A DNA stretch of 64,000 bases, taken from contig JALIGW010000003.1 in assembly GCA_023053685.1 (NCBI GenBank), positions 52,689,496 to 52,753,495 of the forward strand, written 5' to 3'. This DNA comes from Diadophis punctatus similis. Lineage: Eukaryota > Chordata > Lepidosauria > Squamata > Dipsadidae. Made by a program: the position numbers and the translations under genes. The notes under the pieces were generated by a model. It ran no database searches. It saw only the letters and a list, made by a program, of their open reading frames with translations, and was not told where the DNA came from. Below, in pieces: positions 45,116 through 55,981 of this stretch (the first letter of the stretch is position 1; the number at the start of each line of letters is the position of its first letter).

Positions 45116-45293
45116 ATCAATAATTTCTTAGCTTATTTTAGTTTTATGTTTTCTGAAAATTATACCTTGTGCTTTTTCTGGGAAGTCGGGGGGGAGGGGG
45201 ACCGGAGGGGAGGGTAAGAGGGAAGGGGGGGCAAGGGCGGGAGAAAAGAGAAAAATGTTTGTACTCTGTACTAATAAAACTTTTTAATTAAAA
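45116..45293 (+). mobile_element. L1 LINE, 5'-truncated 3' UTR with G-rich tract and A tail
   Basis: Inserted between two perfect 18-bp duplications, AAAGAAGACACAGGGAGA, at 45098-45115 and 45294-45311. The insert ends in CTAATAAAACTTTTTAATT followed by an A run. It carries a G-rich purine tract (45187-45245) typical of L1 3' UTRs. It has no coding capacity. The clean duplication suggests a fairly young insertion. Confidence 0.85.
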
Positions 45294-45311
45294 AAAGAAG
45301 ACACAGGGAGA

Positions 45312-45784
45312 GCTAATGTAAAGACTTAGTATTTTCTGTGGGACTTGCAGTGCTTAAGTGTAGTTTGTTTGAGTAGTCTGACAGTCCTTTTGCAGACTAA
45401 AAGGGATCAATCTCCCCTTATCCACGGAACCTATGTACACATTCAACAGTATAATCATCTCTCTCTCTAATCACTTCATTCTAATTTACAATCCAAATGA
45501 TTTCTTAAAAATTATCATTTGATTACTGCTAAAAACAACAACAACCCAGTCTTGTGTTCCTGTAGGTCAAAAAAGAAAAAGAGAAAAAATATTCCCCAAA
45601 CATTTATTTCAAAACTGATAGCATGAAATGCAACCTTTTCTCTGAAACAAATAATGGAAATGCCATACATTTGAAATATAATAATTCTACTGCATTTAGG
45701 AACACATTGCTGAAAAAAACCTCTTTGGCAATTGTGGTCTTGATCCAATTTTTTTCAGTGCTAAATCTGCTCCAGTGATATGTC
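45312..45784. other. Unassigned noncoding DNA
   Basis: No gene or bounded repeat recognised. Confidence 0.35.
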
Positions 45785-45842
45785 TAGTCACCTCTAGATG
45801 AGACAGGCAGTACATAAATCTAATAAATAAATAAAAATAAAT
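45785..45842 (+). mobile_element. L2-like LINE tail remnant
   Basis: AGATGAGACAGGCAGTAC with ATAAATCTAATAAATAAATA resembles the last bases of L2 plus its tail repeat. Very short. Confidence 0.5.
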
Positions 45843-46373
45843 GTTTTAAAATGCACACATGGTGTTGTCACGATGTGAATAATTGCCAGTTGTGCACCTC
45901 TACTGTTTCCTAAGGTTATTGTATTTATAATCAAGCAGACATGTGATATGTTTTACTACGCATGCGTGCATTCCAGGAGTTTTTGTCAACTCCCCTTTCC
46001 CTTTTCTTCCTCCATGCCTGCCAAGGCAGACGTGAATCCATTAGCTGAAAAAAATGTAGCTTATTAAGGGTTTATTTTTATTACTTTTTGTACTGAAATA
46101 AATATTTTGTTAATTAGATTTGAATCTCGGGTTTATTTTCTAATGCGAATGACTTCAAGGAAGCAAGATCCAAAGATCGCCTCTGATAGGATAAATTCCT
46201 ATCTTGACAGGTGTATTCATCAGTGAGCTTCTATATCGGTGTGTATCGAATCCTCTATTGTGAACTCAGTTTCTCACCATAGAGGAACGTCAAGAGCCAC
46301 ATCTGGCTTTTGAAGTATGGCCTGTAGCATGCCCTCAAGTGAGGCCTTGCTTCAAAAAAATTTGTATACAATA
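45843..46373. other. Unassigned noncoding DNA
   Basis: No gene recognised. Confidence 0.35.
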
Positions 46374-46381
46374 CCCTAAGC

Positions 46382-46516
46382 CGGGGGTGTCAAACTCGCG
46401 GCATCACAGCGGCGTCACGTGATGTATTGGGACTTTCCCCCCCTCCGCTAAACTGGGCATTGGCATGGCCAGCATGTGATGCATCCGGCCCGCAGGCCAC
46501 GAGTTTGACAACCCTG
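46382..46516. mobile_element. hAT-like MITE, GGTGTCAAACT family
   Basis: CGGGGGTGTCAAACTCGC at the left and GAGTTTGACAACCCTG at the right. The flanks are ccctaagc / ccctaaga (7 of 8). The interior is shared with 11018 and 43791. Confidence 0.88.
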
Positions 46517-46797
46517 CCCTAAGAGATAAAATGGTGCTATCAGTGTGAAAGTGAATATAGGCCTCTGTACGACAAATAGGCATGTATGCTGATCCCCACA
46601 AGCTAATAATCACACATAGACATCTCACCCATAAGAATGCAGATGTCATACTGTATATATATATTTCATTTTTTGCGATCACTTCCCAAATTCCCAGTCT
46701 TCCTTTGCACTATCAGTTTGAGACCCCACTCCTTGTTCGCTGTTAAAAAATTGCTCTGCGTTGCCCAGTCAACATCTATAAGGTACTGTAAGTATCC
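46517..46797. other. Unassigned noncoding DNA
   Basis: No gene or repeat recognised. Confidence 0.35.
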
Positions 46798-46805
46798 ATC
46801 CAGAT

Positions 46806-47166
46806 TGGGGCGGGTTGCTCACTTACCAATACCGGTGCGCTATGCGCGCATCTCCACGTTTCATCTGCGCGCCTGCTCGCTATGTAGGCACCCCCCCCTT
46901 GCACGATTTTGCTTCTGCGCATGCACGGAAGCAAAATCTCGCCGAAATCTCGCAAGGGGATGCGTGCGCGCACGTGATTTTGGTGCTTTTGGTGATTTTG
47001 GTGCATGCGCAGGAAGCAAAATCAGCCCAAAAATTCCCCCCCAAAAAGATGGTGCCGCGCGACAGACCGGGGAAGATGGTACCGGAGCTGTTGCGCGCAA
47101 ATAGCGCCATCTGCTGGCCGCTACCAGAACGACAGAGTGGACCGCACCAGTAGGAACCCACCACTG
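46806..47166. mobile_element. hAT-like MITE, GGTGGGTT family
   Basis: TGGGGCGGGTTGCTCAC at the left and AGTAGGAACCCACCACTG at the right. A perfect duplication, atccagat, lies at 46798-46805 and 47167-47174. The interior repeats GCACGATTTTGCTTC / GGAAGCAAAATC and ends with ATAGCGCCATCTGCTGGCC, as in 39218-39657. Confidence 0.95.
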
Positions 47167-47174
47167 ATCCAGAT

Positions 47175-48180
47175 CATAAACATAACCCATGCCAATAGCT
47201 GTGGTGGAATGACCAAGAGAGGTCTGATCTCAAGGGTCACTCTGAATTGAAGACAGTCCTGCTGATCATTGGCCATTCCTTTCTCATGAGCCAACTTTCT
47301 ATGCAAATAAGAGGTTTACATGTTTCTTCCTTTGGATGCAGCTAGGGCAGTACCCCATTTGCAGATCAGAGAAGCTCCATAATGGCAAATTGGGAGCAGA
47401 GGCTTTCAAAGGTTTTTTTTTTAATCACACTAGTGCGTTAGAAATACTTTGCTCCAATTCACCCCATCTGGAATAGAGTCCTAAGTTGGACTCTATAACC
47501 AGCCTGATCAGTCAGGATCAGAGGTTTAGCCATCCAGTAATAACTGAGGTGAAGCATGTCATAGTTCTACTCCCTTGCTTCATTTTGTGGCATTTCTTTC
47601 TTGCAAGTTCATACAGACATGACTTTGCTAGGGGAATTATGATGAACTGTGAGAGGAGCAATCTATTTCCCCGAGACTTTTGTTTGCTGACATTACAAAT
47701 GACCACAATCAGAAAAACAAACAGCATAATTGAGTAATCTCAACAGCCTGCTTTAATGGAATTTGAGGAATTAAAATACAGATCTCAGCTTTATAAAGCT
47801 GTCGCTAGCCAAGTGGAGGTAAGTGTTTATGTATGGAATCTGCTCACAGTAATCCCATGTTAATAACTGGATGATGAAAAGCCATTGCACTAAAATAACC
47901 CTGGTCGTAAAGAAAACATCCAAATCAAGCAAATTGGTCTTTCAACATTATGCCTCCTGGTTGCCTGGAGGTATACACTAGAGAACAACAACAACAACAA
48001 AATTAGATATAAAGTCTGATCCCACTGTGTTCCTTATAGGTGTACTGTGCATAGGAAAATTCTATATTTGTGACATATATAATGTATCAGACTTTGGAGT
48101 GTTTCCATATCTAGTTTCCATATCTAGCAGGATCACAGGGGTTGATCTTAGCTGCCAGCAGTGAAAGATTTGACACTTCT
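47175..48180. other. Unassigned noncoding DNA
   Basis: About 1 kb without a recognised repeat or gene apart from a short CAA run at 47985-48002. Confidence 0.4.
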
Positions 48181-48214
48181 AGTTTAATTGTAAACATTAG
48201 TTTAATTGTAAACA
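48181..48214. repeat. 18-bp tandem duplication at a LINE 5' junction
   Basis: AGTTTAATTGTAAACATT followed by a second copy lacking the last two bases. The LINE coding sequence begins directly after it. Confidence 0.85.
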
Positions 48215-48330
48215 GTGCATTCTACAATTTCATAAACAACAAACTTAAAGAGACGAGAACCATCCCACCCCTAAAAGGACCTAACAGTAAAGACTGTAAT
48301 GATAAAGCCGTTAAAGCCAACCTCTTCAAC

Positions 48331-48855
48331 ACTTCAAAGTGTCCACACACTTCAAAGTGTCCAGAGATACTTTATGAGAAGAGTCCTCCGCTCCTCTACT
48401 CGCAACAGAATACCTTACGCAACCAGACATGAAATCCTGGGCTTAGAAAGTTTAGAACTACGTCGCCTTTGTCACGACCTAAGCATAGCTCATAAAATTA
48501 TCTGTTACAACATCCTTCCTGTCAACGACTACTTCAGCTTCAACCACAACAATACAGATACAAACTTAAAGTGAACCGCTCCAAACTTGACTGTAGAAAA
48601 TACGACTTTAGCAACAGAGTGGTTAATGCCTGGAACTCACTACCTGACTCTGTGGTTTTGTCACCAAACCCCCAAAACTTTACTCTTAACTGTCCACTGT
48701 TGACCTCACCCGATTCCTAAGAGGTCAGTAAGGGGCGTGCATAGTGCACCAGCGTGCCTACCGTCCCTGTCCTAATGTTCCCTCTTATCAGTACCCATCT
48801 TATGTATATAAACAATGTTATATCTATGTATATTATCAATATGTACTTGACAAAA

Positions 48856-48930
<75 letters not shown>
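48331..48930 (+). mobile_element. CR1-clade LINE 3' end nested inside another copy of the same family
   Basis: Begins with a near-tandem ACTTCAAAGTGTCCACAC duplication, then the end of ORF2 (RYFMRRVLRSSTRNRIPYAT, KICYNILPVNDYFSFNHNN), 3' UTR, TACTTGACAAAATAAATA and an AAAT run at 48850-48930. It sits in the host copy's reading frame between LFNT and FFGSDF, with AACAC / AACAT flanks. Small deletions break its ORF. Confidence 0.88.
48850..48930. repeat. (AAAT)n microsatellite at a LINE tail
   Basis: About 20 AAAT units directly continuing the LINE 3' end. Confidence 0.97.
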
Positions 48931-49295
48931 AACATTCTTCGGCTCAGACTTTGTAAACAGCAACAACTCATGTCCAATATTTCCTAGTCGAACCACAAAT
49001 AATTACAATGATCTAATACACACCAATTTTACAGAAGACAACGTTGGAAAGGCACTACGCAATCTAAAACCATTTCTATCCATTGGACCAGATGGACTAT
49101 GTGCCTACTTCTTTAAAAAACTTTCCACTGCCCTAGCAGAACCTCTGAGCATAATTTTTGATAAATCTTTCAGAACCAGCTCCCTACCCAACCTATGGTC
49201 ACTAGCCACGGTCATCCCTATCTTTAAAAAAGGGAGACCCCAGCCTAGTTGAAAATTACAGGCCAATCTCTTTATGTTGTGTCACCTGCAAAGTC

Positions 49296-50244
49296 ATGGA
49301 ATCAATCATTAACCAATCCATTACCCTCCACTTAGAGACAAACAACCTACTCTCTCACAAACAATTTGGTTTCAGAAAAAATTTATACTGCAATCTGCAA
49401 CTTCTACACTGTAAAAACAGATGGACTACACAACTCAACCAGGGCAAAGCAATAGACGCAATTTACATTGACTTCTGCAAACTCAGTGGTGCATGACAAA
49501 CTCCTTCTAAAAATAAAATATTATGGCATTTCTGGACCCCTACACAAATGAATAACTGCATTCCTGTCAAACAGGCAACAAGTGGTCAAAATAGGAAGCG
49601 CTTTATCATACCCTGTACCTGTTAACAGCGGTGTTCCCCAAGGCAGTGTTTTAGGACCAACTCTCTTTATTCTTTACATAAATGACACTTGTGATAATAT
49701 AAAAAGCAACTGCGTCCTCTTTGCAGATGATGTAAAACTATTCAACACCACCGACAATACTACTACCCTTCAAAAAGACCTTGACTATGTATCAGACTGG
49801 TCAAACAAGTGGCAACTTCAAATCTCAATCAACAAATGCTCAGTCTTACACATTGGCAAAAATAATCAAAACACAAAAAACAAACTAGATGATCATGATC
49901 TTGTTGACGATCCTCACTCAGTTAAGGACCTTGGAGTACTCATTTTTAATGATCTAAATGCCAGAGCCCACTGCAACAGCATTGCCAAAAAGGCATTAAG
50001 AGTGTTTAACCTAATCTTGGGTAGCTTCTTCTCTGGTAATATTGTACTTTTAACCAGAGCATATAAAACATTTGCTAGACCAATTCTCGAATACAGCTCA
50101 TCTGTCTGGAACCCACACTACATATTGGACATTAATATAATTAAGAATGTCCAGCGATATTTCATGACAAGAGTACTACACTCCTCTGTTCGCAACAGAA
50201 TACCTTATGCCTCCACACTTGAAATTTTGAGCCTAGAAAATTGA
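49296..50244 (+). pseudogene. Reverse transcriptase remnant of the long LINE copy
   Basis: Two open pieces, 49296-49496 and 49582-50244, are separated by disruptions. Near 49484 about ten bases are missing relative to the copy at 27202, which removes the AFD of the first catalytic motif and shifts the frame. A TGA follows near 49549. The second piece retains NSGVPQGSVLGP and LFADDVKLF, but a stop at 50242 cuts the C-terminus. A further frameshift lies near 49228 upstream. It cannot give a working enzyme. Confidence 0.88.
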
Positions 50245-50752
50245 GAACTACGCCGCCTTCGATCTGACCTAAGTGTAACACACAAAAGTATCTGCTACAA
50301 TGCCCTACCTGTCAATGACTACTTCACCTTCAACCGCAACAATATACGAGCTCACAATAGATACAAACTTAATGTAAACCGCTCCAAACTTGATTGCAAA
50401 AAATTCGACTTCAGCAACAGAGTGGTCAAAGCCTGGAATACATTATCTGACTCTGTAGTTTCTTCCCCAAACCCCCAAAACTTTAACCTTAGACTGTCTA
50501 CTGTTGACATCACCCCTTTCCTAAGAGGTCTGAAAGGGGTGTGCATAAGTGCACCAGCGTGCCTACTGTCCCTGTCATAATGTACCCATATATTCGTAAA
50601 ATATCATATACTCATAACCACGCTTGTACTTATATATTCACAATCATGTTTATACCAAGTTTATACTTTGTAATCATATACACGCTTGACTAAATAATTA
50701 ATTTATTATTAATAATAATTAATTAATTAATATTAATTAATTAATATTAAAC

Positions 50753-51673
50753 TGCCTTATGCAAAGTAATCCACTGGAATCTCATTACCTATGCAAACTG
50801 GGAGCAGTGTTCCAGAGTTTTTTAGATTGGAGTTTTCTTTAGGCCTTTCTGAAAATGTCAGAAATTAAACTTAGCCCTTCTACCTGCAGATCTTCTCCTG
50901 TTCAACAGACGTTTGATTCTTTGCATGACTACTCTGGCTACTATAGCATAGGGCACTTGCTTGAAAAGAGTTTGCTTAGTTTGAAAGTTTTTGAATCCAA
51001 TATACCAATATACTTGATTAAAAATATTCATTATTTCTATTGTACAGTTTAGGAGATGGACAATAAAGAGATACCTATTCTGTTATACAGTATAGGTTTG
51101 GAATTATTTCAAAATCATATTGTCTTTATTTGTTGTGTTGAAGGATTATATCATTGAAATAATTTTGTTAGTCACTGTGAAACCATTATTTTTATATAAT
51201 TTGAGGTTGGGCCTCCCAAAGGGATGTCATAGGCTGAATAGTAATGGCCTTAGTTTAGTTATTAGGGTCTTTCTTTCCCTCTCAACCTAACTTACATTGT
51301 AGAATTTTATGGGGATAAACGAAGAAGAGAATCTTGACCTCACTGGAGAAACAATAGAAAATAGATAAAAAGATAGATATTGATAGGTCAATCAGTCAAT
51401 CGAAAGATGATAGATATCATTCATTGGATTTTGAATATTCATTTTACTTCATATTAAAAAAGGTAATTAAATTTGACACCCATGTAATTAATTTATGTTA
51501 AGCTTTACTATATCATTTATTATTAACTACAATTGCTAAACATAAGAAACCAAGGCAGTATATTATTGATCATTCCTTGGAATTTTTGTTGTTAGGCCAT
51601 TTGATCACTTGCTAGGAATTATGACAGTTGTAGCTTCAATGAACAGGCTAGAGAAGGTTGGATTAGATATAAT
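50753..51673. other. Unassigned noncoding DNA
   Basis: No gene or bounded repeat; short degenerate GATA repeats at 51360-51410. Confidence 0.4.
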
Positions 51674-51914
51674 GAGCCGAGGTGGCGCAGTGGTTAGAGT
51701 GCAGCACTGCAGGCTACTTCAGCTGACTGCTAGCTGCAGTTCAACTGTTCAAATCTCACCGGCTCAAGGTTGACTCAGCCTTCCATCCTTCCGAGGTCGG
51801 TAAAATGAGGATCCAGATTGTTGGGGGCAATATGCTGAACTCTGTAAACCGCTTAGAGAGGGCTGTAAAGCACTATGAAGCGGTATATAAGTCTAAGTGC
51901 TATTGCTATTGCTA
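51674..51914 (+). mobile_element. Sauria-type SINE, full length
   Basis: The best preserved copy: GAGCCGAGGTGGCGCAGTGG head with box A, GTTCAAATCTCACCGG box B, the body CAGCCTTCCATCCTTCCGAG, CTGTAAACCGCTTAGAGAGG, GAAGCGGTATATAAGTCTAA and a TGCTATT repeat end. It is transcribed by Pol III in the family and probably mobilised by Bov-B machinery. Confidence 0.93.
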
Positions 51915-52204
51915 TATTGATAAGTATAGCAATAGCAAGTTTTATATAACACATCCAAAAAAAAGGTGAAATGCAGGGAGTTGATTAATTAAAACCATGA
52001 TTTAATGCCACAAAAGAAGTTCACAGCAAAGCTGTATGCCTACTGGTTATGGCTGGTAATCTTCCCCATACATATAGACTTCTGCTTAGAGTCCTTCTAA
52101 TTTGTATGGTACCCATCTCCAAGTCAACTAGGCAAACTTTTCAGACATGGGAAATGTCCTTCTAATTCACTTCCCCAAATCTCTAAAGATTAGGTACTTG
52201 ATTC
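51915..52204. other. Unassigned noncoding DNA
   Basis: No gene or repeat recognised. Confidence 0.35.
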
Positions 52205-52212
52205 AAGTAAAC

Positions 52213-52345
52213 CAATGCTGTCAAACTCCCAGCCCACGGCCAGATATGTTATGCGCTGGCCACGCCCACACCCAGTTTAGTGGAGAAGGGAAAGTCCTAA
52301 TACGTCACGTGATGACGCCATGACGACTTGAGTTTGACACTCCTG
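52213..52345. mobile_element. hAT-like MITE, GTCAAACT family
   Basis: CAATGCTGTCAAACTCCC at the left and GAGTTTGACACTCCTG at the right. The flanks are aagtaaac / aactaaac (7 of 8). Its interior runs in the opposite direction to 11018 (GGCCACGCCCACACCC, then GTCACGTGATGACGCC). Confidence 0.88.
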
Positions 52346-52353
52346 AACTAAAC

Positions 52354-52871
52354 ATTAAGTTTTTTCCCCACAAGGAAACAAAATCCCATCACTCTATGTT
52401 TCCAGGCACTCAGCAAATATTCTTTTCTAGCCAATTCCTATATAGCAGTGAGCAGTCTTCAACCATCTTTTCAAGTAGTAGTCAAACTTTTCAGTATTTA
52501 GTAAGCACACACAAAATGAAAGTTGATTCAGGGACAATCAAAATGACCTTTCCCCCTCTCTAAATCACGATGCTAACATCAATGAAGAGCTTGTCTGTAT
52601 GGTATCATGATTGACTGCAACTGGGACCCTTCATATACCTGTAAAAGTTTCCATAGATGCTGAAATCTGGAATTCTGTTCCCTATGGAATCTTTTGCATG
52701 TATGAGAAGCTACTTAGCTGCAGATCACTGAACCACCCTTGTGGAGACAAGCTGTTTATTAATGGCACCAAAACAAATTAGACATGGGAGATGCTATTCA
52801 CCATTCTTGGATGTTCAGTTCTTCATTGGAAAAAAATAAGTCAGGATGTAGAGATGCAACTAACATTCAGC

Positions 52872-52872
<1 letters not shown>
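52354..52872. other. Unassigned noncoding DNA
   Basis: No gene recognised. Confidence 0.35.

Positions 52873-52961
<89 letters not shown>
52873..52961. repeat. (GA)n microsatellite, ~88 bp
   Basis: Uninterrupted GA units. Confidence 0.98.
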
Positions 52962-52964
<3 letters not shown>

Positions 52965-54199
52965 TTTTCACATCCACTTTTTGATGGACATAGTGCTTTT
53001 CTCTGAGTAAAGAAAAACATGTTTGAGTTATTGGGTAATTCATAACATCATTCTTTTTAACACAAGGAAAGACAGATATTGAAGTGTTACTTTTTCCTAG
53101 ACAGCAATTCAGCATAATATTCACACTATTGTACCCAAATCTCCAACCATGCCTTTGCAGAACTGCATATATGCACCATTACTATTGTGACATTGTGACA
53201 CTTTTCTTGCAGGAAAGATGCTACAATGGGAGCTGAATAAACATTGCTGCCAGGCAAGCTTTAATAAACTTTAATAAAGTACAACTCAAGGCAAATCAGC
53301 AAGCATTGTCAGAAAATGGGAATGGTTAACTATTTCGTTCAACTTAGTTTGAGGCTATTGTATATAAGAAATAATACCAAAGCTGCAGAATGATACTATG
53401 TACTACATGAAAAATAGTAGAAGATGGAACAATGAAAAACTCCTTTAAATAAACACAGGGGCTTATGCCCAGCTAGGCCCTGGTTTAGATTGGCCAAATG
53501 CAAACCACATGTGGCTTTACCATACTTTAATACTCTCCCTTGAGCAATTTCATCTGATAATCCTGTTATATTATTTTGTTGTGTTTTGATCACTGTTATT
53601 AGAGGAGCCCATCTGTGATTTTAATCCTCTCTCTCTTAATTAGCCCAGATGGCCAAGAACCAACTGAAGCAATTCCCCAACAGGCCTTAAAAGCTACAAA
53701 ACGATTCCCACCAGTAAATAAATTTAAGCACGAAGGAAGCCCCTGTTTAAAAAACATATCCTGGCTAATGTTTTGCACTGAGGAATAAAGCTTAATTTGT
53801 AGTCCCTGTTGTGTGTTCTGAGATGCCCCAGAGTAATTATAAAGGTCTGTATATTTTCCATGATGGCACCTCCATTGTTTTTAATCCTGTGCACAGGATT
53901 AAAATATACATGTGCAGTTGATATAAATCCCATTGAATTTGATGAGGTTTACAGTATTTTTAGCGCAAATGCAAAGATTAGGTCCAGGTTAATAGTTAAA
54001 TTGTCAGTGACAAAGATGTGTTAGCACATCTAAGACTTAATTAATATCACATGCATGGAGAAAGAACTGCCCACTTGATGCAATTCAGCTATAGTGCTTT
54101 CCATCATACCACTAGGTTTGTAAGCTATATTATCTAACCTCAGGTAATATTTTAAATTTTTGTATGGGGCTTATAAAAAGAAGTTGAGAAATCTATGTC
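52962..54199. other. Unassigned, repeat-poor noncoding DNA with a perfect palindrome
   Basis: No transposable element recognised. The part at about 53600-54060 is rich in homeodomain-like cores (TTAATTA, TAATCC, TAATTA) and TTGCAT-like motifs. It contains a 26-bp perfect palindrome at 53879-53904. This composition is what conserved enhancers often show, but conservation cannot be judged from one sequence. Confidence 0.4.
53879..53904. promoter_or_regulatory. 26-bp perfect palindrome with two inverted TAATCC cores
   Basis: The half-site TTTTAATCCTGTG is followed by its exact complement. TAATCC / GGATTA is the core bound by K50 homeodomain proteins such as Otx, Pitx and Crx. Function is inference only; it may also be a chance or structural palindrome. 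Confidence 0.4.
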
Positions 54200-54400
54200 A
54201 CCTTTATTTTTATAAATAACTCAAAGCGACAATCATGATATTCGTTCCGCCCTCTATTTTTGCCACAACAACAATCCTCTGAGGTGTGGGTTAGGCTGAG
54301 AAAGAGTGACTGGTTCTCCCAGCAAATGCAAACAAGGCAGGACTAGAACTCACAGTCTCTTGGTTTCTAACCTGATGTCTTAACCACTAAACCAAACTGA
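54200..54400 (-). mobile_element. tRNA-derived SINE (type B)
   Basis: The plus strand reads TTATTTTTATAAATAACTC, CCACAACAACAATCCTCTG, then AACTCACAGTCTCTTGG and CTTAACCACTAAACCAAACT, the complement of the tRNA-like head. A MITE begins about 50 bp later. Confidence 0.75.
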
Positions 54401-54452
54401 AAATCAACATGTTTTATATTGTATTTATGGTTACAAAACTTTGCATGTGCAT

Positions 54453-54696
54453 CAGTGGTGGGTTGCTGCCGGTTTGGAACGGTTCGCCTGTACCAGTGGT
54501 GGAAATTTGCACCCGCTCGCCGAACAGCAGCGATGGCCGGCTGTCCACGCCCCCAAACCAGTTCTCTGGTCACCGCAGCTGGCAAAGAACCCTCTGCACA
54601 TGCGCAGAGGGTCATTTGCGTGACATGATGCAAAACGTCGCGATGCAAACTGTAGCGATGCAAACTGGTAGGAAAGGTAAGTGGAACCCACCCCTG
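54453..54696. mobile_element. hAT-like MITE, GGTGGGTT family
   Basis: CAGTGGTGGGTTGCTGCC at the left and TGGAACCCACCCCTG at the right. A perfect duplication, atgtgcat, lies at 54445-54452 and 54697-54704. The interior includes CCTCTGCACATGCGCAGAGG and repeated GCGATGCAAACTG. Confidence 0.95.
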
Positions 54697-54715
54697 ATGT
54701 GCATGCGTATGTACA

Positions 54716-54928
54716 CACTCTGAGTCAATCTTGACTCCTAGGGACTATCTGGATTTGTCCCTGCAGTATTCTTGGCATCATTTTAGAAGTGCTTTGGCAT
54801 TGCCTTCTTTCTAAGGCTGAAAGGGTATGACTGGTCCCAAATCACCCAGCTGACTTCCTGCCTAAATTGAAATTAGAAATCAGAGTTTCTTGATTTCTAA
54901 CCTAGTGCCTTTACACCAAACTGCTTCC
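54716..54928 (-). mobile_element. tRNA-derived SINE (type B)
   Basis: TGAGTCAATCTTGACTCC, GCAGTATTCTTGGCATCA, AATCACCCAGCTGACTTCC and CCTTTACACCAAACTGC in that order, complementary to the family. Diverged. Confidence 0.7.
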
Positions 54929-55127
54929 CTACCAATACGATACCAAAACAATAGAAATGAATCCTAAAGACTTCCTGTCTTTTAAAAAAATCTTCAGCAC
55001 ACAAAATGTAGCTGCTAAATGTATTTGTTTCCTTGTCTGCCGATTCATTCACTAAAGTCACCCTTTGATTAATAACAAGCAAAAATTAATAGCTAACACA
55101 ATCCTCATTTTGTGTAATGGGAGTAAG

Positions 55128-55235
55128 ATAGAATCGAATAACAAAGTTGGAAGGGACCTTGGAGGTCTTCTAGTCCAACCCCCTGCTTAGGCAAAAAATC
55201 CTATTATCATTTCAGACAAATAGATATTGGCATTA
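55128..55235 (-). mobile_element. CR1 LINE 3' end
   Basis: AAAGTTGGAAGGGACCTTGG, TCTTCTAGTCCAACCCCCTG and TTCAGACAAATAG: the complement of the last ~100 bp of CR1. Confidence 0.85.
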
Positions 55236-55691
55236 CAGCAAGATCTCCCTGTAAACTATACAGATGGAAAGAAAAACCTAAAACCAAGTTTGGGCAGAAA
55301 AACCCTCACATGCTAAAAGAAGAATTAAGTATGTTTTTGCTGGTCAGAAGCAAGTCTGCACTGGTAGCAATGCATATATTGGAGCCTATCATGATTCTGT
55401 TATAGTGCCTCCTCGGTAATGCTGTAGATTGGAAAGATAAAGTCTACAGTAACCTCAAGATTAAACAAATCCTCAAGATTTGTCAGACTACAACTATTAT
55501 CTTTAATCAGACTAACCTTTATCAATACGTACTAAGGTGATGATAGAAGTTATACTGTGAGGACGTTTAGTTAGGGAAGATTGATCTGTAGGAATGTATG
55601 GGATGTCTCAAGTTAAATCCCATGTGACCAGTCCTCTTAGGAAATGCACTGTATTCTTGTTCTGAAAAGAAAAGAGGGGAAGGAGGGTAGA
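55236..55691. other. Unassigned noncoding DNA
   Basis: No gene recognised. Confidence 0.35.
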
Positions 55692-55699
55692 CTCCGAAC

Positions 55700-55973
55700 C
55701 AGTGGTGGGTTGCTACCGGCTCGGACCGGTTCGCGCAAACTGGTGGCGGAAATTTGGCCACGGTTGCTGAACCACTATCGAAGGCCAGCTTGCCATGCCC
55801 CCGAACCGGATGCCCAGTCGCCGCTGCTTGAAGGCGGCTGGCAAATTACCCCCTGCACATGTGCAAAGGCTTCTGCGCATGCGCAGAGGGTCAGTACCCG
55901 GATGTGACATGCACTTCTGACCCAACGCGCACACTTCCGAACCAGTAGGGAAGGTAAGAGAAACCCACCCCTG
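55700..55973. mobile_element. hAT-like MITE, GGTGGGTT family
   Basis: CAGTGGTGGGTTGCTACC at the left and GAGAAACCCACCCCTG at the right. The flanks are ctccgaac / ctctgaac (7 of 8). It carries a TGCGCATGCGCA palindrome at 55874-55885 and is closely related to 54453-54696. Confidence 0.93.
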
Positions 55974-55981
55974 CTCTGAAC

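Larger units (their letters stand above)
48205..50700 (+). mobile_element. CR1-clade LINE (AAAT family), long degraded copy interrupted by a second copy
   Basis: The upstream part 48205-48330 encodes AFYNFINNKLKETRTIPPL and KAVKANLFN. After the nested insertion the frame resumes at about 48931 (FFGSDFVNSNN, VGKALRNLKPFLSIGPDG). It continues through the RT to the 3' UTR (GGGGTGTGCATAAGTGCACC) and an AT-rich TTAA tail (50690-50752). It lacks the ORF1 and endonuclease regions. Confidence 0.85.
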
